A DNA stretch of 49,722 nt from Acholeplasmatales bacterium (GTDB lineage Bacteria; Bacillota_I; Bacilli_A; Acholeplasmatales; Anaeroplasmataceae): contig JAFSJY010000061.1 in assembly GCA_017449215.1 (NCBI GenBank), positions 1 through 49,722 on the forward strand. The letters are read 5' to 3'. Shown in pieces: positions 36,039-48,600 of this stretch. Within the stretch, counting starts at the first letter, position 1, and each line of letters starts with the position of its first letter. The notes below the pieces were generated by a model. It was not told the origin of the DNA. It did not search any database and saw only the letters and a program-made list of their open reading frames with translations. A program made the translations under genes and the position numbers.

Positions 36039-39000
36039 ATGTTAAAGCAATATTCAGATAATATTAATAATATTTGTGATTTAATTAAACGTATTTTAGG
36101 TGTAAAAAATCCATCTAAAATTACTTTTAATATGCTCAATGATATGTTCGATTTAGATATTGAGGATAGTAAGCTAATAGCTAAGGTATTAGCTGCTGTA
36201 AAGAATGACAAAAGAATGTCTATGCCTGCCATATTGTTGTTAATGTTACAGGATTCATTCGAATATTTCGTGAAATATGAAGATAAATATGAAAGCATAA
36301 AAAATAAATTATTTGTGAATAAAAGTATGGATGAATTGGCCAATATTCTTAAGGAGGATATGTGGCCTTTTTATCCTTTTTTCCAAGAGGCTTTAGCAGT
36401 ATTCGCAACTCTTTTATATCCAGAGATCTTTAGTGGAATTACTGATTTAGATCTTGTTTTTGAGTCATCATTAAGAGAGTTAGTATTTGTTGATTCTGAA
36501 GGATATGTTATTCCTATTACATTTGAAAAATTCTTTAGTCAATGTAATGAATTTATAGAAGATTCTTATGAAAAGGAAATCTTATATTCTAGTAGTGATT
36601 CAAATGTTTCCTTCCACGAAATCACCAATGTTAATGAGCAATTAAATGATGAGTATAGTATTTTTACTTATAATTTTATGGAGCCTTATACGAATTTAAA
36701 GGAATTCGCAGAGGAAAGATATAATGCTGTATTTGGTATTTTAAATGACATATCGGTAAAGGCTATCGCTCCTGAAATTAACGCTACCTATAGATATACA
36801 AAGGATTCTATTAGGGAATTAAAATTTAATATTAGTAATGTTAGAAATCTAGATGTACTAGAGGAAAGAAACCAAGAGGTTAATGATTTAAAGGTTTATT
36901 CAGTAACTAGATTTAATGAATTTACTGATTACATTAACAATAATTCTTTAACTGAATATCCTGAATCTTATAGAAAGCTTGAAAAGCTATTAGTTACAGA
37001 TGAAGAAGGAACATTAGATAATCTATATATCCAAATCGATGAAAAGATTAAGGTACTAGAGGCTAGATATGAAAAGAAAAAGAGGATGCAGCTAGTAAGA
37101 GATTTATCTATTAAGATTAAGAATTTCTCTGAATTCCTAATTGGTTTAAAAACTGAAATTGGTGATATGAATAATATTACTAAAAGACAAATGGGTAATT
37201 TTAAATCTAAGGATCAGGCTGAATTCTTCTTAAATAGATTAAAGCTACAAAAGACATCTTATTTTAAGAATGTAAGAGTATTTGATTATTTATCTATGTC
37301 TATAGATTTAGAATCACATGATTTTAAGATTTATAAGAGAAATGATTTTGATGAAATTAATGATTCTATAAGAACTATGGAAAAGTTCTTAACTAAGGTA
37401 ATTGATAGTATTTTACCTGAGGTTGAAATAAAGGAAGAATCTGATTTTGAAAATGAAGGTAGAAAGGTTGATATTGATGGAAATATGATCAATGTTGCCC
37501 TAATGAATGAGGATTTTTCTGAATTATCATTTGAAAATGATTTAGGTCATACATTTAATATTCATGATTATTCTGCATATCATAATTTAGTTGATTTCGC
37601 AGTAGAGGTTAGAAAGCAGCCAGTATTCCAGGATTATGGTGATATTTCTGAATATCCATATTTTAAGCCTTTTAAATATCAGGTTGATTCAGTAAGAACA
37701 ATGCTTGGTAGATTTGAAGGTAGAGGAGTATTTGGTGATCAGGTAGGTTTAGGTAAGACTTTAGAGGCATTAATGACAGCCGATGTAATGTATAGATGTG
37801 CAACTATTAAAAATGCTGTAATTGTTACTACTAAATCTACCATTAGACAATGGCGTAATGAGGCAATGACTAAATTCCGTCATGAGGATGGAAGTCCTAT
37901 GTTTGAGGTTTATCCTAAGCATGATTCTTATTCATTTAGAGAATTAATGAAGGAATTATTAAAGGATAAGAAGACTAAAAATTCTAATGCATTAAAGATA
38001 TATTTAGTATCTACTGAGCAAATTAAATCAGCTGATACATTAGAATTTATTAAGGAAAGTGGAGAATATTTTGGTATTAAAAATGCTTATAATAATCCAA
38101 CTCCATATATTCCAACTGATGTTAAGGTAATAGATACTGATGTATCTGATATTTATTCTTATAAGCACTTAGATATATTAAGAAAAAGATTATTCCTAGA
38201 ATTAAAAAGAGAAATAAATGAAAGCCTAGAAAAGAATGAGAAGTATAAGAAGATAACTACATTTAATGTATATGGCTTTTTCACATATGAATATGATGAG
38301 GCATCTAAGATATTTGTAAATACAAATCATAGCTTATATGATGAAAAGAATCCAGAGGATTCTGTTGTATTAAATGAAATTAAGATGCTAAAGGATTATA
38401 CTAAGAAGCTTGCTCAAATAGATGAAAGAAGAGCCGCTGTAGAAAATGAATTAGCAGCGTTAAAGGAAAAGTATTCCTACGCTGATAAGAGATTAGTTGA
38501 TTTATTAATTTTTGATGAGGTTCAGGATTTATTATATAACTTCAATCAAAAGGGAAATAAGGAACAGCTATTACAGGAATTTATCGCTAATATTCAAAAG
38601 AAATATTGTATTTTAATTTCTGCAACACCTATCAAGAATGATTTAAATGATATCTTTAATTTACTATATATGGTAGATAAGAATAGATTAGGTGAAACAA
38701 AGGAAAAGGCTGAGGCTAAATTCTATAATGCATATTGTGGTGGTGCTAAATCATTATCTGATATGGCTAAGCAAAGTGATGCCGCCTCACGCTTTAAGAA
38801 GCTAAATGGTCTAATTAATTCAATGTTTACTAGAAAGAGATTATATGACTCAGATGTAATTGAATCTATTAGAAGACATTCCGCAACACAAGAGGAAATC
38901 AATAATGTTAAGGATTTAGGTAGAGATGATTATGGTGGACAAGCATTTATGAAGCTTATGGGTGCCATTAGAAGATCAGCTCAGGTACTAAATACTCAGG

Positions 39001-40469
39001 ATGAGGGCTCATTTATTAATAGATATTTAAGACCTCTATTCCCAAGATATGATTTAAGTGATGAGGTATTAAAGGATGCCTTTATTAAGCTTTCATCATA
39101 TGTTGATAGTGCCGCTAAAATCTGTGTTAGAAGATTAGAATATGAATTAAGAATGGATTTAAGAGACTTTAATGTTTACGATAAATTCGTTGAAAATTAT
39201 CGCTTAATTCTAAAATATGAACAAGATGGAATTAAGAATGATATTTATCAAACAGCTATTAAAACATGTGATTTATTAATTAATTATATTAATAGAGGCT
39301 TGCTAGCATTCTATAGATCTTATCAGGATTATTCTACTGTATTCCTAAGTGATTATATTGACTGGAGAAGACCTAGAAAGCGTGGAGAAAGAATAATAGT
39401 TGAAAAGGATATTGATAAGATTGAAATCTTCAAGGATTTATTAACATTAAATGATTATAAATATGATAAGTATCAAATGAGTCCAAATAATCTTAAGGCA
39501 CTTGAGGGTGGTAAGATATTATTCTTTGAAAAGAAGCCTGAGGTAAGAGCTAATATTTATAAAAATATAAAAGATACATTACCAGAATTTGGTAATAAGA
39601 GAAGAGTATATATGACTCTTTCTACATCAGATGAGCAATTATATGACTTAAATGATTTCATTCATTTCTGTTATTTCCCTAAGGGTAAGCAGAAGGATGA
39701 AATGAAGAAGCTATTAGAATCAATCTCTAATAAAAGTGATTTAACATTTGATGAAAAGAGAATGCTAGATACTTATACATTAAATGGAACATTATTAAGA
39801 AATGAAGTAGAAGAGGATAATGTTAAGGGATTGAATTTTAAGAATTTCACTGAATTCACATTTGAAAATGAGAATTGGAATTCTATCTATTTTATAGATA
39901 AAACAATGCTTGCCGGTACTGACTTTAACGCTGCGAATATATTAGTAATAGGTCAAATAGATAGACCTGATGGAGAATATATGGATCCACTAGAAATGGA
40001 ACAGCTAATAGGTCGTATTTCAAGAATTGGTCAAACTGAGGAATGTATTGTATTTACTTGTCTTTATAATGGTATTAATGATAAATCTAATAATTTAGAA
40101 TTTAATAAGATTTATTATGACATTTTAACAGATGAGGATGGCTTTGATTTATATGGTGTATGTCAAACAGAGGTAGATTTCGTTTTACCTGTTGTTATGG
40201 CAGTTGGTAAAAGATTATTTAGCTATGAATATTCATATTTAGAAATGGATGATAAATTTAAGAATGACAATTCTGATTTTAAGGCTATTTATAAGGATGG
40301 ATATATCGAGTATTTAGGAAATAGATTCCCTGATTTATTAAAATATGCATATAACAATAATGAAAATATAACAGTTTATTATAAGAAAAATGAATATAAG
40401 CCTTTAGATGCTATAAAGGAAATGATTAGATTATATGCTAATATTTTAAGACCTGAAAATAAGAAATAG
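36039..40469 (+). CDS. Large Snf2-type helicase-like ATPase
   Basis: 1476 residues, much longer than typical bacterial Snf2 proteins. The first 540 residues are unrecognised and mainly helical, with coiled-coil-like stretches (about 260-460). The motor follows: FKPFKYQVDSV, Walker A GDQVGLGKT (566-574), IVTTKSTIRQW, a long Lys/Glu-rich insert, the DEAH-type box as FDEVQ (825-829), LISATPIKNDL (motif III) and motif VI QLIGRISRIGQT (1322-1333). All key motor motifs are present, so it should translocate on duplex DNA. No nuclease or methyltransferase motif was found. The SD AGGAG is about 10 bases from the ATG. It leads a three-gene operon. Confidence 0.82.
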   Translation: MLKQYSDNINNICDLIKRILGVKNPSKITFNMLNDMFDLDIEDSKLIAKVLAAVKNDKRMSMPAILLLMLQDSFEYFVKYEDKYESIKNKLFVNKSMDELANILKEDMWPFYPFFQEALAVFATLLYPEIFSGITDLDLVFESSLRELVFVDSEGYVIPITFEKFFSQCNEFIEDSYEKEILYSSSDSNVSFHEITNVNEQLNDEYSIFTYNFMEPYTNLKEFAEERYNAVFGILNDISVKAIAPEINATYRYTKDSIRELKFNISNVRNLDVLEERNQEVNDLKVYSVTRFNEFTDYINNNSLTEYPESYRKLEKLLVTDEEGTLDNLYIQIDEKIKVLEARYEKKKRMQLVRDLSIKIKNFSEFLIGLKTEIGDMNNITKRQMGNFKSKDQAEFFLNRLKLQKTSYFKNVRVFDYLSMSIDLESHDFKIYKRNDFDEINDSIRTMEKFLTKVIDSILPEVEIKEESDFENEGRKVDIDGNMINVALMNEDFSELSFENDLGHTFNIHDYSAYHNLVDFAVEVRKQPVFQDYGDISEYPYFKPFKYQVDSVRTMLGRFEGRGVFGDQVGLGKTLEALMTADVMYRCATIKNAVIVTTKSTIRQWRNEAMTKFRHEDGSPMFEVYPKHDSYSFRELMKELLKDKKTKNSNALKIYLVSTEQIKSADTLEFIKESGEYFGIKNAYNNPTPYIPTDVKVIDTDVSDIYSYKHLDILRKRLFLELKREINESLEKNEKYKKITTFNVYGFFTYEYDEASKIFVNTNHSLYDEKNPEDSVVLNEIKMLKDYTKKLAQIDERRAAVENELAALKEKYSYADKRLVDLLIFDEVQDLLYNFNQKGNKEQLLQEFIANIQKKYCILISATPIKNDLNDIFNLLYMVDKNRLGETKEKAEAKFYNAYCGGAKSLSDMAKQSDAASRFKKLNGLINSMFTRKRLYDSDVIESIRRHSATQEEINNVKDLGRDDYGGQAFMKLMGAIRRSAQVLNTQDEGSFINRYLRPLFPRYDLSDEVLKDAFIKLSSYVDSAAKICVRRLEYELRMDLRDFNVYDKFVENYRLILKYEQDGIKNDIYQTAIKTCDLLINYINRGLLAFYRSYQDYSTVFLSDYIDWRRPRKRGERIIVEKDIDKIEIFKDLLTLNDYKYDKYQMSPNNLKALEGGKILFFEKKPEVRANIYKNIKDTLPEFGNKRRVYMTLSTSDEQLYDLNDFIHFCYFPKGKQKDEMKKLLESISNKSDLTFDEKRMLDTYTLNGTLLRNEVEEDNVKGLNFKNFTEFTFENENWNSIYFIDKTMLAGTDFNAANILVIGQIDRPDGEYMDPLEMEQLIGRISRIGQTEECIVFTCLYNGINDKSNNLEFNKIYYDILTDEDGFDLYGVCQTEVDFVLPVVMAVGKRLFSYEYSYLEMDDKFKNDNSDFKAIYKDGYIEYLGNRFPDLLKYAYNNNENITVYYKKNEYKPLDAIKEMIRLYANILRPENKK

Positions 40470-40480
40470 GAGGTATAAGC

Positions 40481-42607
40481 ATGGAGATTCAAGCATTATG
40501 CTATTTATTATCTTATGCATGTGAGATTGGTTTAATTGAAAATATTAATCCATCACCATTAGATATTAATAACTTAATAGAGAATAAAGAAAAGTTTTCT
40601 TTTGATGTTAGAAATGGCGCTTCTTATGTTTATGACTTTAATGATCCTATTTCAGAGGAAAGTGAGCAATCTGTAAGAGCATTAAGGGATTTATTACCAA
40701 TATGTGGAATCATTGATTTAGTATATGAATCAATAAAGCTTGGTATAGTTACAGATATTAGTAAGGATTATTCATCTCATGAGCTTAAGGAATTTGATGG
40801 AGATTATTCTAAGGTAGTAGAGGTTCCTTGTTTCTATTTCAAGATTAATAGTGAGCTTTTTGATGATACTATCTATAAGATTACATTTGATAAGAAGAGA
40901 CATGATATCAAAAATAAAATAGAATATGCGAGCCGAACATCATTATTCATTGATACATTAATGAAAAGAATAATGGCTAAATATAATATTTTATTAGTAA
41001 GAAAGGCCTCTTGGGAAAACCAAGAGGAGCCTACCCTACCTTTAGATAAAAATGCTAGCTTTGATTTTAGTAGTATATCAGATTCATCATTTGAAACTGA
41101 TATGATAGAAAACCAATTAAAGGTTTTAATTAATTATAGAGATAACTTTAATAACACAACATGTAGTGAAAATGTTATTGATGATATCTTTATTAATTTA
41201 AAGGGTAATGAAATTAATTATGGATTCTTTAATATCGGTCAGGATGCCGATACAGAGCCTTTATATGATGTTATTAATGATGATGTATCAATAGATGATA
41301 TTGACTCATTATTAAGAATTAGAAAGGTAATTAATGATTCATTAGTTAAATTTAATATTTTTGAAACATTAAGAAAGAATCCTAATACTAATCTAGCTAG
41401 ACTTATTGATTTAAGAATAAAGGATTATGATAAGGAAATAAATTCAGATCCTAAGATTGAATTCACTATTACACCACTTTCTATTTATTGTAACCACATC
41501 GTAGAAAAGACTGCGGTATATGAAATAAGAAGTAATAATAAATTATATGAGGAATTTAGTGTAACATATAATGTTACATATAATCCAACAGATGCTAAAT
41601 CAGCTAAATTTATGATTTACGCTGATGGTGAATCAGAAATGCTAGGTAGTGATGATGAATTAGTTATAGCATTTGATGATATTAAGGAGGATAATAAGGA
41701 ATTAAATCCTGAAATATCATCTAAGAAGTACGCAACTATGCTATATGGATTACATAAAAGATATGATAATGATTTATATAAGGATGTATATTTTTTAAAT
41801 GATTCATTAGTTAAATTAGTAAATGGTAATTTAATGCCTTATGATGGTATTCCTGATTCAGATACTTATTTAAAGAGTCAGGTTGTTAAGGGTGAAATTA
41901 CTGGTAATTATTTATATATTAAGGATGCTATATCTATTGATGCTTCTGATATTCTAGGTGTTGATTTATTAGATTTAGATACTAAGAGATATATCTGGAA
42001 GGATTATGCTAGAAAATGTGACATTTGTGGTCATGTTTTTGGTGCTACAAAGGAAGTATGGAATTTATATAAGAATTCTCATTTATTAGTAAATGAATTA
42101 GATAGAAAATCATGCTGCGACAATTGTAAGGGAACAATCCTAGATAATGGTAATGCCATTATTTATTCAGCTGGATATAATGAATATTATTTAGATAATT
42201 TAGATACATTAAAATATACTGAGATTTGTTCTTGCTGCGAAAATCCAGATAATTCATTTATTTATGTTAATCCAATTAATAAGGGAAGAGGCAAATGCAA
42301 GATTTGCTCTAAATATTATTGCTCTAAACATATTAACTTAGAGACAAATATCTGTGTTAATTGTGATCAATCTACTCCAAAGAGAGATCAAATATTAGAT
42401 ACTAAGCTATTAAAGCTAATAAAGAAGAATTTAGATCCACTAGATGCTGTATCTAAGAATTTAACATTTAATTATATGAAGGATGAGAATTCACTTTGGG
42501 TATATTCAAAGAGAAAGAATAAATCCATTACATATTATCTAGTATTAGATGATGATGAGACATTTGCTCATCAATCAGGAAAATATGTGAAAAGAGGTGA
42601 TGAATAA
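40481..42607 (+). CDS. Cysteine-rich zinc-binding protein of unknown function
   Basis: 708 residues, soluble. The first 500 residues are unrecognised, acidic and rich in Asp, Asn and Ile. From about 510 to 640 there are several zinc-ribbon-like clusters: Cys513/Cys516 (CDICG), Cys545-549 (CCDNC), Cys583-586 (CSCC), Cys606/Cys609 (CKIC) followed by YCSKH, and CVNC. This suggests two or three zinc sites, of the nucleic-acid- or protein-binding kind. It begins 11 bases after the Snf2 gene with AGGAGG and overlaps the giant gene by one base. A partner of the Snf2 motor is the simplest idea, but only context supports it. Confidence 0.7.
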   Translation: MEIQALCYLLSYACEIGLIENINPSPLDINNLIENKEKFSFDVRNGASYVYDFNDPISEESEQSVRALRDLLPICGIIDLVYESIKLGIVTDISKDYSSHELKEFDGDYSKVVEVPCFYFKINSELFDDTIYKITFDKKRHDIKNKIEYASRTSLFIDTLMKRIMAKYNILLVRKASWENQEEPTLPLDKNASFDFSSISDSSFETDMIENQLKVLINYRDNFNNTTCSENVIDDIFINLKGNEINYGFFNIGQDADTEPLYDVINDDVSIDDIDSLLRIRKVINDSLVKFNIFETLRKNPNTNLARLIDLRIKDYDKEINSDPKIEFTITPLSIYCNHIVEKTAVYEIRSNNKLYEEFSVTYNVTYNPTDAKSAKFMIYADGESEMLGSDDELVIAFDDIKEDNKELNPEISSKKYATMLYGLHKRYDNDLYKDVYFLNDSLVKLVNGNLMPYDGIPDSDTYLKSQVVKGEITGNYLYIKDAISIDASDILGVDLLDLDTKRYIWKDYARKCDICGHVFGATKEVWNLYKNSHLLVNELDRKSCCDNCKGTILDNGNAIIYSAGYNEYYLDNLDTLKYTEICSCCENPDNSFIYVNPINKGRGKCKICSKYYCSKHINLETNICVNCDQSTPKRDQILDTKLLKLIKKNLDPLDAVSKNLTFNYMKDENSLWVYSKRKNKSITYYLVLDDDETFAHQSGKYVKRGDE

Positions 42608-45600
42608 TGTCATTATCTAGTGAAATAAGAGCTAATAAGAAAAAGAATAATAGTAATGAAACTAAGCAAATTATTAAGAATCATAAGCTTATGAATGTCA
42701 TTAGATTATCATTATTCTTAACTCTTTTAATAGCTGATATATTCTATATTATTAAGGAAAATATTATTGGTATTTCTAATTTTACTAATACATTATTAAT
42801 TATCTCAATTATATTAGAGGGATTAATTTTTGTTGGTTTATTATTCTTAAGATTTAATACTGAAATTAAGTTCTTAAAGGTTACATCTATACTTATTTAT
42901 GCTATTCCTATCATTGCTTATGTGCCTATGATGACATATGGAGATGGATTTAGTATTATATTATTCTTAATAAGAATTGTATTAATTGGTGGCTTATTAT
43001 TTATAGCAACAAGAGAAACACAATCAATTAAGGGTAGTAGATTTATTGCTAAGCAAATTACCTATATCTTTATGGTTGCCTTAATCTTTGTTGTTACATT
43101 TATATTGTTAATTTCATCTCAAACAAGAAGAGTTGTATATTCTTATGATGATGCTAAGGATGGATATATTGTTAAGGATGTTTTAAAGGGATATTCTGAT
43201 GTTGAATTTAAGGATGGAACTATCAAGATATCTGATAATTCCCTTTCAAATGCTGGCGAAATAATTACTATTCCTTCATCAGTAATTGAGGTTAGTGATA
43301 ATGCATTTAAGGATAGTAATGTAAAGGAGATTTATTTAAATTCTTCCAATATTTCTATTATATCTGCGTTAAATAATTCTAGTGTAGAGAAAGTATATGT
43401 TAATGATTCTAATTTAGTAATTAATGATTTACCATTAGCTTCAACTAGAAATAAGTATAAGTTTTATTTAGATAAAAGCTCTGTAGATGAATATAGAGAG
43501 AAATATCGTAAATATGATTATTTATTTGTTCCTAAATGTGATGATGGTGAATTATATGTAGCATATAATAACACATCATTACCTATTGAATACTATAAGG
43601 ATGGAGATTTAGTTAAATCACCTACTGTTTCTTCAACAAATGAGAAGAGATTTAAGGATTGGGGATATACATTTAATGTAGGATTAGATAAGCCTACATT
43701 CCCTATTGAAATTCATAATAGCTTAGACTTATTTGCGACATGGAATAAGGTATATAAAATTACCTTAAATTATAATGGTGGTACTGTTACTGATGATAGT
43801 CCAAGCATTTATGAATCTATGCCAAATGACATTTATGTAATATTTGATGATGGAGATGTTAAGCTTCCGGCATTACAAAAGTCTGGTTATAGATTTGACG
43901 GTTGGTATTATGATGACGAGCAGCTATATGAAAATACTATTAATGTTAACTATATTTCCGATATGACTGTTGAGGCAAGATATAGTAGAATCTTCAAATT
44001 AAAGTATCATGAAAATGGAGGATATATTCCAGATGCCGAAAAGAATCAGGAATATGTTGATGGTGATTATATTAGACCAGCAACACCAGAAAGATTAGGA
44101 TATGAATTTGATGGCTGGTATGATAATGCTGAGCTTCAAGGAAATAGAATAGAAGTAGTAAATAATTATAATATCGATTTATACGCTAAATGGAAGCTTG
44201 TCGCTCCTGTATTAACAGTATCTAATGATATTAATAAGGTTTATGATAATGATCCTATTGCACTTTCTGTAGATATTAATCATCCACTTATTAATGATGA
44301 CGATTTCTCTATTTCTTATAAGTGGTATAAGAATGATGATACTAAGGTTATTAGTACTAAGAGTGCTTATAACGTAATTGAAGCACAAAATAATAAATAT
44401 TATTGTCATATTACAATTAAGCATTTAGGTAATACATATGAATTAGATTCTGATTATATCAATGTTAATATTGAAAAGGCAGAATATGATTTATCAGAAA
44501 TTACATTTGATAATTACACATTTAAATATGAATTTAATGGTAAGCAACAAATGCCTAAGATTGAAGTTCCAATTAAGGGTAAGGATGGTATTGCCGTTGT
44601 TGTTCAATATTCTTATGCTGGTAATTTCATTGATGTTGATGATACAGGTACTGTAACAGCTACATTCACAACAGATTCTAATAACTATATCGCTCCAGCT
44701 TCCATGACTGCTAAGGTAGAAATCATAAGAAAGAAGCTAGAGGTAGTATTTGATTCATTATCATTTGTATATGATGGTAATGCTCATAAGCCTGTTGGTA
44801 CATTAGTAGGAGTAATTGATGGATATCCAGTTGAATTAACATATCCTACAACAGTAACAACAGATGTAAATGATGATTATAAGCTATACTTTAATATTAC
44901 AGATTATGATCACTATAATATTGATGATGAATATGTTGTTTATGAAATAACTAAGGCTGATTATGATTTATCTAATCTAACATTTGATAATACAACATTT
45001 GATTATGATGGAACTACACATTTACCAACACCTACAAATTTAGTATCAGGATTAACATTAGATACAAGTAATTCAATTGGTGCTAAATATGTTAAGGATA
45101 CAAAGGTAACATTATATTTCATTAATTCAAATCCAAATTATAATGATCCAGCTTCAATAGATATTAATGTAATTATTAATCCTAAAACAATTGATATTTC
45201 ATTAAATACGACTGAATTTACTTACAATGGAAATGTATTATTCCCTAATTCAAATGTAGATGGATTGATTGATAATGATGAAGTAGAAGTTATTTCATTA
45301 AATAATTCTATTAATTTTGGTACTTATATATTCGAATTTGAATTACAAGGAAAAGATAAGGATAATTATGTTGTTTCTAATAGCTCATATAATCTTTCTT
45401 ATGTTATTAAGAGAGCAACATATGATTTATCTGATTTAACATTTAATAACCAAGTATTTGATTATGATGGAACTGCACATTTACCAACACCAGTAAATTT
45501 ACCAGAAGGATTAACAATAGATGTTAATAATTCAGTTGGTGCTATAAATGTATCAGATACAAAGGTAACATTACATTTCATTAATACAAATTCAAATTAC

Positions 45601-48600
45601 AATACTCCATCTGATATGAATGTTAATGTAACAATTAATCCAAAGAAGATAATTGTTAATGTAATTGAATCTAATTTAACATATCAAAAGAAGCTATTAG
45701 TTCCTGAATATGTATTAGATGGAAGAATTAATAATGATATCGTTGATATTAATATATTAAATACTGATTCTATAGATGTAGGTAATTACACATTATATCC
45801 AGAATTAACAGGTTCTGATAAGGCTAATTATGTAATTGATGAATTTAATTCAAACTTAGATTATTCAATTGGTAAGGCTGATTTTGATATTCAATATATA
45901 TTCTTAGAAAATACTATTTATGAATATGATGGTTCATATCATCATCCAACATTAGATTTAGTAAATGGCAAGAAGAAATATTATACTACTTACCAGGATG
46001 AGATTACTATTGAATATATTGAAGAATATAAGAATGCTGGTATCTATTCTGTAGAGGTTGAATTTAGTGTTTCTGGAAATAGCTCTAACTATGTTTCAGC
46101 GAAGAGACAATCATATAATTTAACTATTACTAAGAAGGAAGTAACATTAGAATTTGATTCATTATTATTCATGTATTCTGAGGGTACATTACATAAGCCA
46201 GAAGTTTCTAAAATTATTGGTATGGTTACTGGTGATGATATTACTATTTCTGTATCTAATAATGACATTACTGAGGTAGGAGAATATGAATTAAGATTTA
46301 CATATAATGGTTCAGCAAGTGGTAACTATATTGTTAATGAAACATATAAGGCAATAGTTGTTGGTGAACAAAAAACTATTACTGGATTTACTATAAATGA
46401 TTATGTAGGAACATATGATGGTAAGGAACATACAATTACAGTTACTGGTCTTGAAGAAGGCATAACTGCAGTCTTTGACAAGAAGATGAAGGATGTATGC
46501 CAAGATGTAGATGTAAAAATAACATTCGAATCTAGTGATCCAAATGTTGGTATTACAACTGTAGCTTATGGTAAAATCACAATTAATCCAAAGCCTATTA
46601 CTGTTGAATTTGATACTACTACAAATCTAATTTATAACGGTGAAAACCAAATTCCAAACGCTACATTAACAGGTGTAGTTGAGGGAGATATCGTTAATAT
46701 CATTATGAATAACGCTTCTGTAAATGCTGGTATTTATAACGCTATCGCGTCATTAGATAACAGTAATTATACGATTTCTAATTCTAATGAACTAACTTAT
46801 ACAATCGAAAAATGCCATGTTAGCCTAGTATGGGGTCAATTAGATTTAGTTTATTCTAAATCTGCATTAAAGCCAACTGCGAAGGTTAAATATAATGGCG
46901 AAGAATTAGATACAATAGTTAATATCATAGCAGATTCTAACATTAATGTTGGTACATATGCTGTAACAGCAGAGCTTGAGGATAATAATTATATTATTGA
47001 TGGTAGTCCATCAACAACATATAATATCATAGCTAAGCCTGTATCACTTGAATGGTCAAATAAGACATTAATTTATAATGGTAAGTCACAAGCACCTACT
47101 GCGACAGTAACACCTATTATTGGAGATAACTGTACAGTTAATATTTCAGGTGCAGAGGTTATTCCTGGCACTTATACAGCAACTGCTTCATTAAGTAATC
47201 CTAATTATGTTATTGATGGTTCTGATTATACTTCATATACAATTAATAAGGGTGTATTAACTGAAGACGAATGTAATAGTGTTGATTATTTAACAAATGT
47301 TGTTTATGATGGTAACCTTCATGGACCTAATATTGAAATAGCCAATAGATATACAAATGATAAATCTTTAATTATGTATCGCTATAATGGCAAAAAGAAT
47401 GCCGATCAATATTATATAGATGTAGAGTTCTATACTGAAAATGGATATTATGAGCCATTGATAGTATCAGTTGCGTTAGTAATATCTCCACTTGAGCTAA
47501 GCATCGTATTAAATGAAACAGAATTAAGATTTAATAATAATATTGTTGTACCAACATTCACTATTTTAAATAAAGTAGATGGTGATGATATAGAAGTTAC
47601 TATCGCAAATACAAGCTCTACAATTGGAGAATATGTAGCTGACTTTAGTAGAACTGGAGCCGATAAGGATAATTATAAGATTACTAATACATATACTTAT
47701 TCAATTATTAAGGGAATTATTGATATGACTGATGTTACATTTGAAAATACTGATGTAACTTATAATGGAAATCAACAATTACCTACATCAGCTAATTTAC
47801 CAGAAGGTGTATTAATTGATACAGAAAATTCAATTGGTGTAATTAATACAACAGATACAGTAGCGACTGTTAAGTTTACATTATCTGGACAAATCGCTGA
47901 TAATTATGAGGTACCTGCCGATATTAATGTTAATATGACAGTATCTAAGAAGCTATTAGCTATTAGCTGGTTAACTAAAGTATTTGGATATGATGGCAAT
48001 AAGCATAAGCCTACATATGAGTTAGTTGGAGTAGCAGATGGTGATATAGTTGAATTAGTATTTGATTCTGAGGGTGAAACAAACCAAGGTACTTATGCTA
48101 TAACTGCAGCTTCAGTAACAAATAATAATTATTATATTGAAGAAGAAGTATGCGAATATGAAATAACACGTGGTACATATGATATGTCTAATGTGTCTAT
48201 TTCTGATAAGACATTTATATATGATGGTAAATCTCATAATAATGCTATTAGCATTGATCAAAGTGAATTACCTGATGGTGTAACTGCTGAATTTGTATAT
48301 GATACAAATCCAATCTATGTTGGTAAGTATAAGGTAACAATTAAGTTTACTGGTGATTCTTATAATTATGAGCCAATTCCTAATATGGAGGCATATGTAA
48401 TTATTAATCCATTACCAGTAACAGTTGAGTGGTCTAATACATCATTTACTTATAATGGTAGCTTCCAAGCTCCAACAGCTAGCATTACATCTACATTAAT
48501 AGGATCTGATGTATGTGATGTATCTGTAACTGGTGCTAAGAAGGATGCGGGTACTTATACAGCAACCGCTGTATTAACTAATTCAAATTATGTTGCTAGT